64,000 nt of DNA from Trichobilharzia szidati (GCA_944472155.2 OX235271.1:42768633-42832632), one strand, 5' to 3'. Positions 47,001 to 60,759 are shown, counted from the stretch's first letter. Notes: generated by a model not told the origin, from the letters alone. Numbers and translations: made by a program.

Positions 47001-48570
47001 AACTTGAGTTTACACTGAGAGCATATCCTTTCTGAACGTAGGCAGTTATGAACATGATGCCTGAGACTCTGACTTGACTTTAATTTCGTGAAGTCGACTA
47101 TTCACAAAATGACGAATTAGACTGATACTACTTGATAGTGATAAGTAGTATAAGAGTAAGTGGAGATGAAACAGTAATAAATAACAGAGAATAGCAGAAT
47201 TAATATCTCGACTGCAGAGAATTTCTTCACATCATCGAAATTTCTTCTTTGGAAATTCGTGAATTGAACAATGTAAGCGCTCTTAGCTGGATGCCTAATG
47301 AAACAGTTCGATGTTTAATAGAGTCTATGTATCATATCCACTTCTTTCATTTATTGTTAAAAAATCTAGCTCATATGTGTTCTCATTTGAGATTTCCAAA
47401 CAGGGAATCGGAAGATGTGCATAAAGTTTTGAATTCACGGCGCACAGTTCTCTATTCTGAAACCTGCTGAGAATGTTCAACAATCAGAGATATTATTTAA
47501 TACGTCTGTCGACAGATGAATGTCACGTTCCCACATGCATCACTTTGCGGTAGGGATGGATACATAAGAATCATTGTCAAATCTGTTGTTGAATTCGACA
47601 GTACTATCTTAATAGATTTTCATGTGCACTACTAGTCGCTCTAACCTGCATGAATGAAATGAAATCAGTCTCAGCTTCCAAGCATGTCACTCACTGCCAG
47701 AGGGTGTGACAATGCAAGTTACATGTGCAATTTACTTCGACGAGGACTTGTGTGTGCAGGTGAATGGAAACTTTTGGATGACTGTTTTCAGAAAAGTGTT
47801 TCGCGCACTTACGATTCTCGTGTTAAGTTGTACATGACACCCGAGTTTTATTCACCAACAGTGTTAATTATTGCTTGATAGATATGTTTGACATTCTCTA
47901 CCAGTTATCGCTTCGTTTTATAAAGTCGTGTTCTACTAAAATGGTTTATTACACAACAGTGCAGCTATGATGCCTAGTCCTCTCACTTTTCACTAATCAT
48001 TTGGCAATTCAGAATGTTTTCAGGGTAACGTTGATTCAGAAGTTAATCTAGATTATCTGTATGTAAAACTCTTCGTGGTCATCCTAATTAATAACAGTAA
48101 TGCTTATAATAGATAAAACTGAATAAGTGTGGGTATGGGAATCTGGCTGTATTGATTCCAGTCACTGAAACACTTTGTTACTATCACTGCGTTACAAGTA
48201 CAGGCTCATTTCACAATCGTCAATCTACAGAGCTGAATAATTTAACAGTAAACCAAATAATCCAGCTAATATTTATTTCGATAAAGAAAGGAAGACGAAA
48301 TTTGCAGTATAAAATGACAACATTCTATTTCACAGGTTCTCATCAGCTGCAGACTACCTGAAATTACAATGGTTATATAAATGATAATAACATACTTTAA
48401 TGTTTGAGTAGTAGTAGAGAAGAGGTAAAATTGACGCATCCAAAAAAGAATGGAAGCATTACAATTTTTAGTTGAAGTTATCATCATCAATTTATACACT
48501 TTCAGAGTTGAAAAGAGGGGGGAGGGGTAAGACAGAAAACATAAAAATTGATTAACAGAAACATTGTTTC
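44100..48570. other. Left-arm inner region, no supported genes
   Basis: Frames at 47249-47470 (MEIRELNNVSALSWMPNETV start) and 47684-47878 are identical in both arms. Since the whole inner arm is nearly identical, that says nothing about selection. No motif recognised. The mirrored stretch is 50330-54800. Confidence 0.35.
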
Positions 48571-48571
48571 C

Positions 48572-48770
48572 GTCGGTGGCAGAGTGGTTAGGACTCTCGC
48601 CGACCATGCACATGGTCCGTGGTTCGATCCCCTACCGGCGCACACCCGATATCTATGGTCGGCCTGAATTTGGGCTACCGATATCCATGCTGAAAATTCC
48701 ACACTTGTACTGAAAATACGGTGTGGAATCAAGCTGTAAATCAAAATAAATAAATAAATAAAAAAAATAG
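48572..48770 (+). mobile_element. tRNA-derived SINE, left arm inner copy
   Basis: Complete-looking: A box GTGGTTAGGACTC, B box TGGTTCGATCCCC, body ending ACGGTGTGGAATCAAGC, tail of AAATA repeats to 48768. Confidence 0.85.
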
Positions 48771-48940
48771 CTTCAGTTACATGGGGAGAATTCCTGTAGT
48801 AAATTTGATGATTCGTAATACTGCAAGCTCTCAAACACTGGATATATTTAACTTTTCCTACCTTTGCTTAGCCGCACCAAATACCTCAATATTTATATCA
48901 ACATTGATTACTGTTGACTGTAGCATCTTGAGGGAACACG

Positions 48941-49410
48941 TCATTTCTGCTCCAGTTTGTGCGAGAATAGTGTTAGTTGTTGAAAGCGTCTGTTTGTATT
49001 CAGTTGCATCCTGTTGGTTTCAGCTAACTCCTTCTTTTCTTCAACAAGTGAATATGGTACATCGGACAAATGTTCATTAGTCTTATCTCGATAACAGGTT
49101 GTCTTCAATACCATGGCGAAGTTTGCCTTGTGCGTTTCAGTCTTGACAAAGTTTTCGTCTTCTTACAAAGTCGTTAGAGCCTCATATTCTTGTTTGATGA
49201 GATCAGACGGTGTTTTTATCCAGTACTTCTAGTCACAAGACTGGGAAGCTTTCTTCATACAGCCTGACTCCCTGATGTTTTCATTGCAGTTCCTCATTTG
49301 CCCGCGTTATGTGTTGCGTCATCTCGTCGTACGTGTTCGGTGTTGACTAACGAGTAACGAAGATTCAGTGATTAACCTCTCGTTCACTCACTTGTACGTG
49401 ATCACAGAAT
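48941..49410 (-). pseudogene. Degenerate coiled-coil protein pseudogene across the arm-spacer junction
   Basis: Minus strand. One frame (about 49310-49225) reads YDEMTQHITRANEELQ and then, past a stop, KHQGVRLYEESFPVL. After a frame change it continues DLIKQEYEALTTL, stop, EDENFVKTETHKANFAMVLK, TTCYRDKTNEHLSDVPYSL and VEEKKELAETNRMQLNTNRR, ending at HKLEQK and TGA (48941-48943). The charged, heptad-like composition predicts a coiled coil. No intron signals seen, so perhaps a retrocopy. Protein family not identified. Confidence 0.55.
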
Positions 49411-49784
49411 AGAGTGGGACAGTGTAAAAGTAAATAAGGGCAATCTGGTAGGGCGAAGTGAGAGGTTGATCTTGCAATCTATGACCAAGAATTGCACATC
49501 AAACGCGTACCGTCGAAACGATGAAACACCTACATCGGAAATACGGAAAATTGAAATCAATTCGCATCAGAAAATGAATGTTTTCAGGAGGCCACATGGA
49601 GTAATACTATGAAAGACTGGTTATCAAGTCGCGTGAACACATCGGTATGATTGGGAATGATGAAAAATGCTTGTAACACCATCCAGTTACCGATGACTTT
49701 TCACTGTGTGTCATTTTAAATAAACTTGTTTGCCTCCATAATGGTTAAGATTTTATTTTGATAAATCACACAATGTTGTACAGT
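49116..49784. other. Spacer of the inverted repeat (669 bp)
   Basis: Unique sequence between the arms. Its left part, to about 49410, holds the upstream half of a minus-strand coiled-coil pseudogene that continues into the left arm. Nothing recognised in the right part. Confidence 0.8.
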
Positions 49785-49960
49785 CATGGTATTGAAGACA
49801 ACCTGTTATCGAGATAAGACTAATGAACATTTGTCCGATGTACCATACTCACTTGTTGAAGAAAAGAAGGAGTTAGCTGAAACCAACAGGATGCAACTGA
49901 ATACAAACAGACGCTTTCAACAACTAACACTATTCTCGCACAAACTGGAGCAGAAATGAC
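49785..49960 (+). pseudogene. Tail of the coiled-coil pseudogene, right-arm copy
   Basis: Same VEEKKELAETNRMQ ... HKLEQK tail in inverted orientation. It begins abruptly at the arm boundary within MVLKTTCYRDK; the spacer beside it does not continue the frame. Confidence 0.55.
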
Positions 49961-50130
49961 GTGTTCCCTCAAGATGCTACAGTCAACAGTAATCAATGTT
50001 GATATAAATATTGAGGTATTTGGTGCGGCTAAGCAAAGGTAGGAAAAGTTAAATATATCCAGTGTTTGAGAGCTTGCAGTATTACGAATCATCAAACTTA
50101 CTACAGGAATTCTCCCCATGTAACTGAAGC

Positions 50131-50331
50131 TATTTTTTTTATTTATTTATTTATTTTGATTTACAGCTTGATTCCACACCGTATTTTCAGTACAAGTGTG
50201 GAATTTTCAGCATGGATATCGGTAGCCCAAATTCAGGCCGACCATAGATATCGGGTGTGCGCCGGTAGGGGATCGAACCACGGACCATGTGCATGGTCGG
50301 CGAGAGTCCTAACCACTCTGCCACCGACGGA
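50131..50331 (-). mobile_element. tRNA-derived SINE, right arm inner copy
   Basis: Inverted copy of 48572-48770 with only isolated changes, e.g. one next to the GTCGGTGGC start. Confidence 0.85.
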
Positions 50332-53300
50332 CACAATGTTTCTGTTAATCAATTTTTATGTTTTCTGTCTTACCCCTCCCCCCTCTTTTCAACTCTGAAA
50401 GTGTATAAATTGATGATGATAACTTCAACTAAAAATTGTAATGCTTCCATTCTTTTTTGGATGCGTCAATTTTACCTCTTCTCTACTACTACTCAAACAT
50501 TAAAGTATGTTATTATCATTTATATAACCATTGTAATTTCAGGTAGTCTGCAGCTGATGAGAACCTGTGAAATAGAATGTTGTCATTTTATACTGCAAAT
50601 TTCGTCTTCCTTTCTTTATCGAAATAAATATTAGCTGGATTATTTGGTTTACTGTTAAATTATTCAGCTCTGTAGATTGACGATTGTGAAATGAGCCTGT
50701 ACTTGTAACGCAGTGATAGTAACAAAGTGTTTCAGTGACTGGAATCAATACAGCCAGATTCCCATACCCACACTTATTCAGTTTTATCTATTATAAGCAT
50801 TACTGTTATTAATTAGGATGACCACGAAGAGTTTTACATACAGATAATCTAGATTAACTTCTGAATCAACGTTACCCTGAAAACATTCTGATTTGCCAAA
50901 TGATTAGTGAAAAGTGAGAGGACTAGGCATCATAGCTGCACTGTTGTGTAATAAACCATTTTAGTAGAACACGACTTTATAAAACGAAGCGATAACTGGT
51001 AGAGAATGTCAAACATATCTATCAAGCAATAATTAACACTGTTGGTGAATAAAACTCGGGTGTCATGTACAACTTAACACGAGAATCGTAAGTGCGCGAA
51101 ACACTTTTCTGAAAACAGTCATCCAAAAGTTTCCATTCACCTGCACACACAAGTCCTCGTCGAAGTAAATTGCACATGTAACTTGCATTGTCACACCCTC
51201 TGGCAGTGAGTGACATGCTTGGAAGCTGAGACTGATTTCATTTCATTCATGCAGGTTAGAGCGACTAGTAGTGCACATGAAAATCTATTAAGATAGTACT
51301 GTCGAATTCAACAACAGATTTGACAATGATTCTTATGTATCCATCCCTACCGCAAAGTGATGCATGTGGGAACGTGACATTCATCTGTCGACAGACGTAT
51401 TAAATAATATCTCTGATTGTTGAACATTCTCAGCAGGTTTCAGAATAGAGAACTGTGCGCCGTGAATTCAAAACTTTATGCACATCTTCCGATTCCCTGT
51501 TTGGAAATCTCAAATGAGAACACATATGAGCTAGATTTTTTAACAATAAATGAAAGAAGTGGATATGATACATAGACTCTATTAAACATCGAACTGTTTC
51601 ATTAGGCATCCAGCTAAGAGCGCTTACATTGTTCAATTCACGAATTTCCAAAGAAGAAATTTCGATGATGTGAAGAAATTCTCTGCAGTCGAGATATTAA
51701 TTCTGCTATTCTCTGTTATTTATTACTGTTTCATCTCCACTTACTCTTATACTACTTATCACTATCAAGTAGTATCAGTCTAATTCGTCATTTTGTGAAT
51801 AGTCGACTTCACGAAATTAAAGTCAAGTCAGAGTCTCAGGCATCATGTTCATAACTGCCTACGTTCAGAAAGGATATGCTCTCAGTGTAAACTCAAGTTA
51901 ATAGTTAGAAGAGAGAATTTGACATCTATCGAGGTGTCACCTTCATTTCGGTCATCGAAGTAATGCATTCGTTGCACTTGGTATACCTACTCCATTAGTG
52001 GTTTCCCACAGCACTAGGATTTACTTCATTTGAATCAGGATGTGTAACCTCGCCTAGTTTACTAATTCACTAGTTTGCCAGCCGGTCCCGGCCGTGAGGA
52101 AAGAGAGGAGGCTGAGCGTGATGCTGGTGACCACAGTCACTACAGATACTTCAAAGCACAAAAAATGTGCAAAACAACCTTATTCTTCGTTGGAATCGCA
52201 GAGGTGGGTTGCCACCGTCTGATGAAGACCTTCGGGAAGACAGTGAGCTGATTTGGGTGGAATAAATGTGCTAAGAATCTGTGAGAGCATATGGAATGGA
52301 AGTGGACTATCCAGACTGTTAATTGCAGATCAAATAATGTACTAAAATCACCCTGACTAGCATGCTGATGAAGTGGCTTTGGTGATGTCACCTCCAACAT
52401 CTTGTAATTACCCCGCTCTTTTCTTCTGTCACTTTACTCATGTTTATAAACAAAGCAAAGAAACTATGTGAGGACCTTGATATGATTATTGGGAATAAGT
52501 TGTACCTTAAATGTCATGCAGTCGTTAATACTGCTTCGCTATGTGATATCTAAAAATAATCTTATCTAATATGGAATTACATTCTACCCCAGTGCCGAAG
52601 TTCTACACGTACATTTACTTTATATTTATTTGTTTGTTTCTCTAACTCCTTGTAACTGTTGTATTTCTTTAGGGCTTTAACATGATCTCATCTTTTCCTT
52701 CATTGCCATGTTCATCCTGACTACAACCCATTCGTGAAGTTATTCATCCTACTACGTTAGTGTGAAACACTTCTTCAACTCCTTTTATGCATTGACTAAC
52801 ATGAACGACTCCATTTGTCGAGAAATATACCCATTCATTGATGAGACAAAACACAGTTTTTATCAGTGAAGAAATATTTGTTTTCGATGACCTCATTAAT
52901 TTCAAGCAACTGTACAGTCGTATTCATTCTATGAAATAAGACATTAAGTGTTAGTATAAATCGCTCAGTCAATATTGCACATACGATAGGAATAAAGATA
53001 AATAAAAAGACGTATTAAGGGTGTAGAGTTTATTTGTATGAATAACAAAACTTTCAAAGACAAATGAACTAGTATGAATACGAAAATTAAGATAATTCAA
53101 ACCCCCGCCCATCCCCAAGCGATTTATCCATCAAAGTTATTCACACGACCAAATCAAACCACTCGGAAAGTTTACGTTTGCTCCACTTATGCGTCACCGT
53201 GGCTCTAGGTATACATGGACGGAAACCTAAATTATGAGCTCAGAAACATTGTCTTAAGCCTCTTGATTTGCCTTGATCGTAGTTATGTTATTTTTTATAT

Positions 53301-54943
53301 TACCACTTGAATTCATCATTCTACTTCACTTCATCTTCTCCGCATCACAAAAAGAAACATGAAAATTAGAAATTGAACAGTGACCAAGACAAATAATAAG
53401 CATCAAGTCAGCACACGAAATGCAAATATCAGAACAATGTTTAGGAGAAAAGCTGTCACGTCAAAATATCTGTGAGTATTTTATTCAGAGTGTTCATGAG
53501 GGGTTTTCCAAACAATTTCCGCCCTACAGATAATTTTCACTGCAACTGAAGTGAATGTTCGGTTGCATGTCTGTGTCAGATTTTGCCTAATGGGACCGAT
53601 TACAGTTGAGCAGATCAATGAACACAATATTCAGCGAATGCGCTCTCGTTTCCGAAATGCGATAAGTCACATTGTTCTCGTCTGACCTGACCAACTACTC
53701 CTGATGCCTTCATATATTTAAACTACTTTTAGGAAAATTGAGTAAGAAAACAGTTAATGAGTATGCAAAATCTGCTTGCATATTGTCTATTCCCTGTTTC
53801 ATATTCAGCCATGATTTCTGATTTGTTGTTATCAATGTACTTATGGTTATGCCTGGCATATATATACATATCACACTTCTACTTACAAATGATAACAGCA
53901 TAGCGAAACCGATTTGAAAGTTCAAGCAAAACTTCGTTGTGACACGCGCTATCACGGAATGTTCTAAAGGTAGGGTAAAGACAATTAGTTACCAGTATTT
54001 CGGTGGTTCTGGTCGACAATAATAACTACGAAATGGAAATTTACCTCAACAGTGCTGTGAGGCAGCTATACAGGTAATTTTAGTTTTCTAAGTACAAAAC
54101 AAGTACTGCATCACACAATTAGTCAATCAATGTTCAGCTGTATAAGGTGCCAACAAGGTGGGATCCAAGGCTCTGTCCACAAGAATCATACACACACACA
54201 CCAAAGCTTCCAGCAGACACTCCTGGGTCAAAATTACCTTCATTCACTCAAACAAACTCATGTCGTTCAACAACACATTGTCAATGTTCACAAAACAATG
54301 ACAAATAGAAGTATTGCAATTAAAGATTTAACAATGACAAATGCAAATAATGAATGTGAAAATGAACATGTGACATGTAACTGTCAAATTAATGATACAC
54401 AGTCTAGCCGAAAAATTCTATTATTATTACAAAGTTAGTTAAAACATTTAAATGAGTATCAATATTGTAAGTAGATCATCCAGGGGGGATGTTCCAAACA
54501 GTTTGTCCTTTTAAGTAAGTTGATAAGTAGTATGGGATGTTAGATAATCACTTGTGCAATGTTGAGGTTAACACTTCAGCATGTTTCCGATTTCCTTGAT
54601 AACGATAAACTAGGGTGCATATTATTTCTTGAAAATTTCTGAATTCAATACAGAAAAATCTTCATTTAGACATTTAGAAAGTAAAAGGATTGAGCAAGGG
54701 AATATTTACTTTACAGCTAGATGCTCACCTCTGGCTCTACTCTAATATATTATGAGTAGCATTTGTATTACAATACACAACAATTTACCAATCAAGTGGC
54801 GATATGTTTTTGTTGACAGTAATTTGTCATTATCGGCATTGCAAAGCGTGGGGGGGGGTGACAGTTGACGAAGACAATTAATACATATAATTAAAATTTA
54901 GAAATGATCACTGCATGGAAAATTTCCGTTTTAACGTAGAAAA

Positions 54944-55668
54944 TCAAAACAAGTGATTCAGCGAAGAGATTATTTTCAATGAATTTATTATCAAGCTGTA
55001 CACGTGTATACGGTAATTGAACAGTGACAGTCGACTGGTAAAGGCTATTCTCAAAGATGCAGCAGGGAATGTCCTTCTCAGGGACTGTGAGACCCTTCTT
55101 TCAATGATATCGGCAGACGAGTCACCTTTGAATTCCATGTTCAAGCACATTATATTCTTAGTTACGGATGTTTTGTCACATTTTATAGGATTTGAATGTA
55201 TATTCTTTTCTATAAAACGTGTTGGAAATCCATTTTCTATTAGGACTGTTTTCAAAAGATTCAACTCTTCCTTCACAATATTAGGGCTATATATGTGCCG
55301 AATGCGAGTGGCGAGAGACCGGCCAGGTTTCGTTTTCGACCGATGGGTACCTGGCTGTAGAAATTTGTCAGTTGACCATTCCATGACAGTTTTCTGTAAC
55401 GTGATCTTTTCAGAGTTCCCTCGGTCTTCGTTGATAATTTCACAACGAGGAAATGAAGACTAGACTCGTTCTGCATTCCGAGTGTGAATTTTATCACTGG
55501 ATTGCAACCATTAAATGCATTCAATATATTATTCAAATTACAATCACTATTGCAAATAATAAAGTTGTCATCTACATACCCTTTATTCATTTGAAGGCTT
55601 TGGATTGTTGACTTCAACCGACCTTTTTCTACACTCGCCATAAAACAGTCTGCAAGGAGAGGACCCAA
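54944..55668 (-). mobile_element. Penelope-like RT fragment, right arm
   Basis: Mirror of 43200-43940, with YVDD kept and the same frameshift. A few residues differ, e.g. FIEKNIHSNP against FIENYIHPNP. Confidence 0.75.
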
Positions 55669-55898
55669 GGTAGAACTGATTACAACACGTGGGTTTCTTA
55701 ATGCATATTTTTAGAAAAATGAAGAGTAATTAAGGAATAAGCGAATGGTCAAGTTGATCGCGCAGCAGATTATTAAAGAAAATAAAACGATATGGACAAT
55801 GGTAACTTGTAATTAAAGATGAAGTAGTCAGAAAAATAGTAAAATAATTTGGACAATTATAATTTTCAAAGATTTATGTTGTGGGTGGAGTACTTCGA

Positions 55899-55929
<31 letters not shown>

Positions 55930-56105
55930 TACTTAAGCATGATTACTCACAGTATTCTGGTACAAGTATGAAATTTTCAGCGTGTGATATCGGTAGCCCA
56001 AATTTAGCAGGTCGACCATAGATATCAGGTGTGCTTCGATGGGGGATCGAACCTCGGACTATGTGCATGTTCGGCGAGAGTCCTAACCACTCTGCCACCG
56101 ACACA
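55930..56105 (-). mobile_element. tRNA-derived SINE, right arm outer copy
   Basis: Mirror of 42776-42945, flanked by the (TC)n(TA)n run at about 55897-55931. Confidence 0.75.
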
Positions 56106-56335
56106 CAAGGTAGCAAAAGTGGCTGTACACATTTTTGGGGAACATACAGGTTTGACTTGTTCTGGTGGATTCCTATGGCTTCAGCTGCTGTATGCAGAAG
56201 ACGAACCAGGAAATCAAAATAAGGATTAGTAGAAATGGGATAAATAATTTTGACTACTGCATTGACATCAGTTTTATGCTCACTATCTACAAGGTGTGCT
56301 AAAACAGAACTATGAATAGATGCTTGCTTAACCAT
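56105..56335 (-). mobile_element. Penelope-like C-terminal fragment, right arm
   Basis: Mirror of 42546-42775, same predicted residues. Confidence 0.6.
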
Positions 56336-57109
56336 GCCACATGATGTTCGGAAATACGATTTCTGAATTTAATCTCTTTATTGTGAAAGATTTTGGATTA
56401 CCCAATGAATGAAAAACAAAACGATATTGTTGTTTTTACTGATGTTTCGCTAGAATACTGCTAACAGATGTAGCGGAGTATAGTAATAAACCAACGTTTA
56501 CAAAATCTCAGCTTACGTACAACAATTCAATCGTTTTTCTACAGCATGAGGTAATTTTTGCTTTGTCAAGTTGGTCAATTGGTGAAAATGACAGAGGCAT
56601 GTGTAGATTATCAGATTAGATAAGTGTATGAAATTATAGGCGCAGCATGTGTGGTTACCTTCACCAACTGAGCAAATTGATGACATGAAAATTACCTCAT
56701 GCTGCGAAAAGACAATTAAGGTGCCAGATATACCTCTGAGATTTTGTAAATTATGGTGGCTATATGATACTTTGATAAAGCTGTTAGCAACGAAATTCAA
56801 TAGCGAAACGTCAGTAGAAGCGATATTGTTTTGTCTTTCACTCATTGAGAAATACAGAAACTTTCATAATGATGAATCTCAAATACCAGAGGCTCAGATT
56901 TGTTTAATCTATTAAAAGTGAACTTGATTTGGCATATTAAGTGAATTTAGTCTCAATCTTCATATCCAACTATCTACTTTTCCATTCCAAAGTAATTAGA
57001 TAGAGACATTTTTCTTTGGGATGGAACTAACTGACACGTTTCAAAATCTTCAAATGATATCAATTTTTGGAAAGTGAATCCGTCAATATATTACTTGTCG
57101 TCATCAATG

Positions 57110-57545
57110 ATATCGGCTGTGTCTGTTATCACCAATGATATTCCTAATTTTGGTGGAGTAGATCATGCGTCAGACTGTGCACAGGAAGCGAGAAGGCAGG
57201 AATACGCTGGACCACAGATAAGAAGACTCTAGAAGATCCGAAATCCCCGCGCGGATGATTAATGTTTAATGCCACACAAACTCGAAGACTCACAGGCGAA
57301 AAGCTTCAAACTGACAGAAGAAGCAGGCAGCGAAGATCGGACTCCAGGTGAACATAGAGAAGACGGAGGTGATGGAGATAACCAATCAACAGCAACAACA
57401 ATAACCAGCCCCAATCACTATCAACGAGAGAAACTTGGAAGAGGTTAATTCCTTCAGTTATACGGCTAGGAAGCATTGTTTCAGCCACAAGCACACGAGA
57501 CGGAGGAAGGTGCCAAAGGCAGCCAGATTCAGAAAGTCAAGGCAA
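57110..57545 (+). mobile_element. RTE-like LINE fragment, right arm
   Basis: Mirror of 41340-41790. HKLEDSQAKSFKLTEEAGSE reads on the plus strand; frames break on both sides. Confidence 0.6.
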
Positions 57546-57877
57546 GATACACCTACACTTCAGTTTGAAGTATGCGCTGGAAATGTCACCTAGTAGGGTG
57601 ATGAAAGCTTCGCAAATTAACTATCCAGCTCAGAGAACACAACCACATCAAAACCATCAACCTGAGCTACAAATCTTCTCCATCATATCTAAATGGGGTC
57701 TCATTTCTTTAAGTAAGGACAAGACCAACAAATTACAACTTGATCACTGTGGTAAAATTCGAAATATTTCATCTGTGTGTTTCCATCTCACTACTGAGAA
57801 TGTCTTTGCCTAAGAGTGAGAACTAGAAGAGCCGAAACAGACTTTATTTTCAATAACGCATATGTATTTTATAGATT

Positions 57878-58066
57878 ATGCCTTCTAATAAGATAACTGA
57901 CCTGGACTGCACAATTTCATCTTTCGCTCTGCGAATGTATCTCTGTCTCTCTCTTCGTGAATGGCTCGGTCGCATTTCAAAAGCATATACATTTATATTG
58001 AATAGGAATAACAAGATGCTCACAAGCTTCACATTACTTCCCGATGTGACAATGTTATTGAAATAG
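57878..58066 (+). other. Open frame kept in both arms, right copy
   Basis: See the left copy at 40815-41003: same frame, still open, replacements such as F to L and H to R. Confidence 0.25.
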
Positions 58067-58429
58067 TGACTTCGGAAACCGTTTCAGTTAACCGTACTCT
58101 TGATCACAGTGTGTAACAGCTTATCTCATTACTGTCCCCATTTCTTAATTTCTATTTTCATGGAACCTCCTGATTCCACAACTATTGTAATCTTTTGAAT
58201 GCATGAATGGACAACAACTTGATAGATGGTTGAGGCTGTCGGAAAGAAGATTTGCCATTAAGCTGTGTGCTTGTTGGCACTGAGAAAACTGAGTCTGCAG
58301 CAGACGAATGACTGGGCGCATTATGTTAGTGTCCTGTCGGAGGACAACAAATTGGACTCTGATAACATTCAAGCTGTCTATCATAATAATGCATAAACTT
58401 TGTACATTCTTCATTCTTACATACCCGAA

Positions 58430-58575
58430 ATTACTTACATTGCTAACTGTGGTGAAACGGTTATATGGATTATCCCTCCTGGACTATGTAATCTCAGTAT
58501 TGACACCTACTTGGATGTATCAAATAAATTCGACATTATTATTCCTGATCACATAGTCTGTTGGTGGTAGCAGAA
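58430..58575 (-). pseudogene. Broken copy of exon B in the right arm
   Basis: Reverse complement of 40305-40442. The codon for Trp in FIWYIQ has become TGA and a Ser codon has become TAG, so the frame is dead although the splice sites remain. Confidence 0.5.
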
Positions 58576-60282
58576 TCTGTAGATTGATAAAATTTGAAAA
58601 CAATAGGCCAACAATTGGACTCTATCAAACTGTTTGAATCACTGGTGAACACGTCCCGTATCCTGAAGATGCAGACTTCGATGGCTGTATGTATGTTGAA
58701 TGATGAACTCTGCAGAAGTGTGCAAAACTAGGTGGAAACTGGTGTCGTCATTTTCAATGATTCGCTCAGCAACATCACTGAATGACTTACAGAAGTCGCT
58801 GTTTAATTAAAATTGCTACTTGGATAATATTTATGCAGTGAGGCTAAGCCTCATAATAAATTTGTATGTATCTCATTCAAAGATGATTATTTACAATTAT
58901 TTACAATATCTTTTAATATCGTGTGGAGTAATTTACTGAATTTAATTGCTCTACACATACCTAAGTGATGTGAGATATGTACTCTTCGTCAATTTAGAAA
59001 AACAAAAATAGATCTTGTTGAGAAATATGAGAAAGAGAAAACAAACTTTCACTGAATCTGGTGTACAGTGACTGATCTCATGAGAGGTGTGTGCACTCTG
59101 ATTACTAATTGGGATGATGAAATATCTGGAAATATAATTGTAACCAGTTGTAAAGTATTTGTGCAATAACGTTCATTTGTCACTTGTGAATACCATACTG
59201 GTATTGATCTTCACGCGTGGGTTCACTTACACATGGATAACGCCCTCTGATTTTGACTTATGTAACTAGCTGTTCAGAAGCAGTGGAACTCATAGATGCA
59301 CACTGATGAGGCCATCACTGGTTCACATAATTATAATGATAAAATGGAAAGGTTGTACTCTTCTGGTTGAGATTATCAGTGATTGTACAAATTGAACAGT
59401 ATATGTCAACAATACCAAAGACTAGTAATAATACTCCTTTTCAATTTCCTACTGATATTCCAATGTAAACAACGCCTCAGTGACGTGAATATATACTGTG
59501 ATGCGCAATATCCTATCTGTATTCTATCTCGATGGCCATTGTAATCTGTGAAGACGACGTGAAGTCTCTTGATTCATTGTGTTAGGACAGCCTCAGATGA
59601 AGCACTCATCTCACTCTGTTTATTAGAGCTTGTAAGATGAAGCGAGAGGTTCACGCTGACAAGAATATACATTCAACAACTTACCTGAATGAACATAATC
59701 TCAGTCAGTCGTGTTGTGATCAAGTTACCTCAAACGGGAGAATAATATGCGAACTTGATTTCCTAATCTGAAGGTGACGAGTTCTATCCGTGTCAAGGTC
59801 ATAGTTGCACAGTGCTCAGGAATCCATATATAGTGCTCCCTGAATTCAAATGATCTCTTCAACTGATATCAGTTAGCGACGAAGATCTGACGACTGGAAT
59901 TAATTCGAAATCCCCAAAGTTCCTAGAATATGAGCGTTGTGGAGGGAGACCATGTTCTGAATTTTCCACCACTTACTCTCTGCTCAACTAGTGCTGTGTC
60001 ATCTGACATTGATGGATGGAGAAGGCGATGATTTCGCGTGGGCATCACCCATCACAACCCACTTTATCGATGCAAATTCATAATAAATTCAATATTCGAT
60101 GCTAGCAGTAGTAAAAATAATTCGCATTCCACTCCATATTTTCATTATATTTTGAGTTGTTTCTTTTAAACCTAGATTTTGACTTCAGTTTTGCACAATA
60201 TTCTTCATATTAGAATTGTCAAAACACTTCAGCCTTCAAAGAACTTTCATTTGAATAAGATGTATATATATACAGTGGTCGT

Positions 60283-60510
60283 TTGGAGGAAATTGGTAGG
60301 AAGCTCTATCTGGACCTAGGTTTCATGCCTTTTGGCACTCACAAGTCAGCAAGACGCATCGATGATCTTAAAGGAATACTCATGTCTTCCTGGAAACTGA
60401 AACCCTCGCGTCACCCAGTTCTCCAGTCAGACACGTTACCACCACTGACCTATATTGGCTGGTATCTGCTCTCCTGCAGAACTTTAATAGATACTTTGAT
60501 TAGTCACTAA
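60283..60510 (+). other. Conserved open frame, right-arm copy
   Basis: 75 codons, colinear with 38192-38419. About a dozen residues differ but there is no stop in either arm, which is mild evidence of former coding. Confidence 0.3.
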
Positions 60511-60759
60511 GAAGTAGCAAGCAGTGTCATACCTTCAGTCCTTGGCTTGCTGCAGACTGCCTCCAACTATCGAGTATCGATATCAGATTCACATTCTTCT
60601 TGGTAGCTCAGAGTGACACTTGACAAGTGAAGACTTGTCAAAACCTTAAGTGGTTGGGTGTACACGAAGTGACGTTCGAACCACTTGACCAATCGGTTAA
60701 GAGTCCACCGCTGCCTGACTAATACGTTAAACACACAAGCATATTGAATGATGAAATTC

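Larger units (their letters stand above)
36185..49115 (+). repeat. Giant inverted repeat, left arm (12.9 kb)
   Basis: Its reverse complement is found at 49785-62291. The inner boundary is sharp: TCTTCAATACCATG is shared, then the sequences part. The outer boundary is sharp at GTAACTTTAAT. Identity is very high in the inner kilobases and visibly lower towards the outside, with several indels. Longer than the right arm through insertions at 39341 and about 36537. Confidence 0.95.

Noticed and set aside
48572..48640. A functional tRNA gene
   Set aside because: The A and B boxes are tRNA-like, but the sequence does not fold into an acceptor stem by eye. It sits in a multi-copy repeat with a body and A-rich tail, so it is a SINE.
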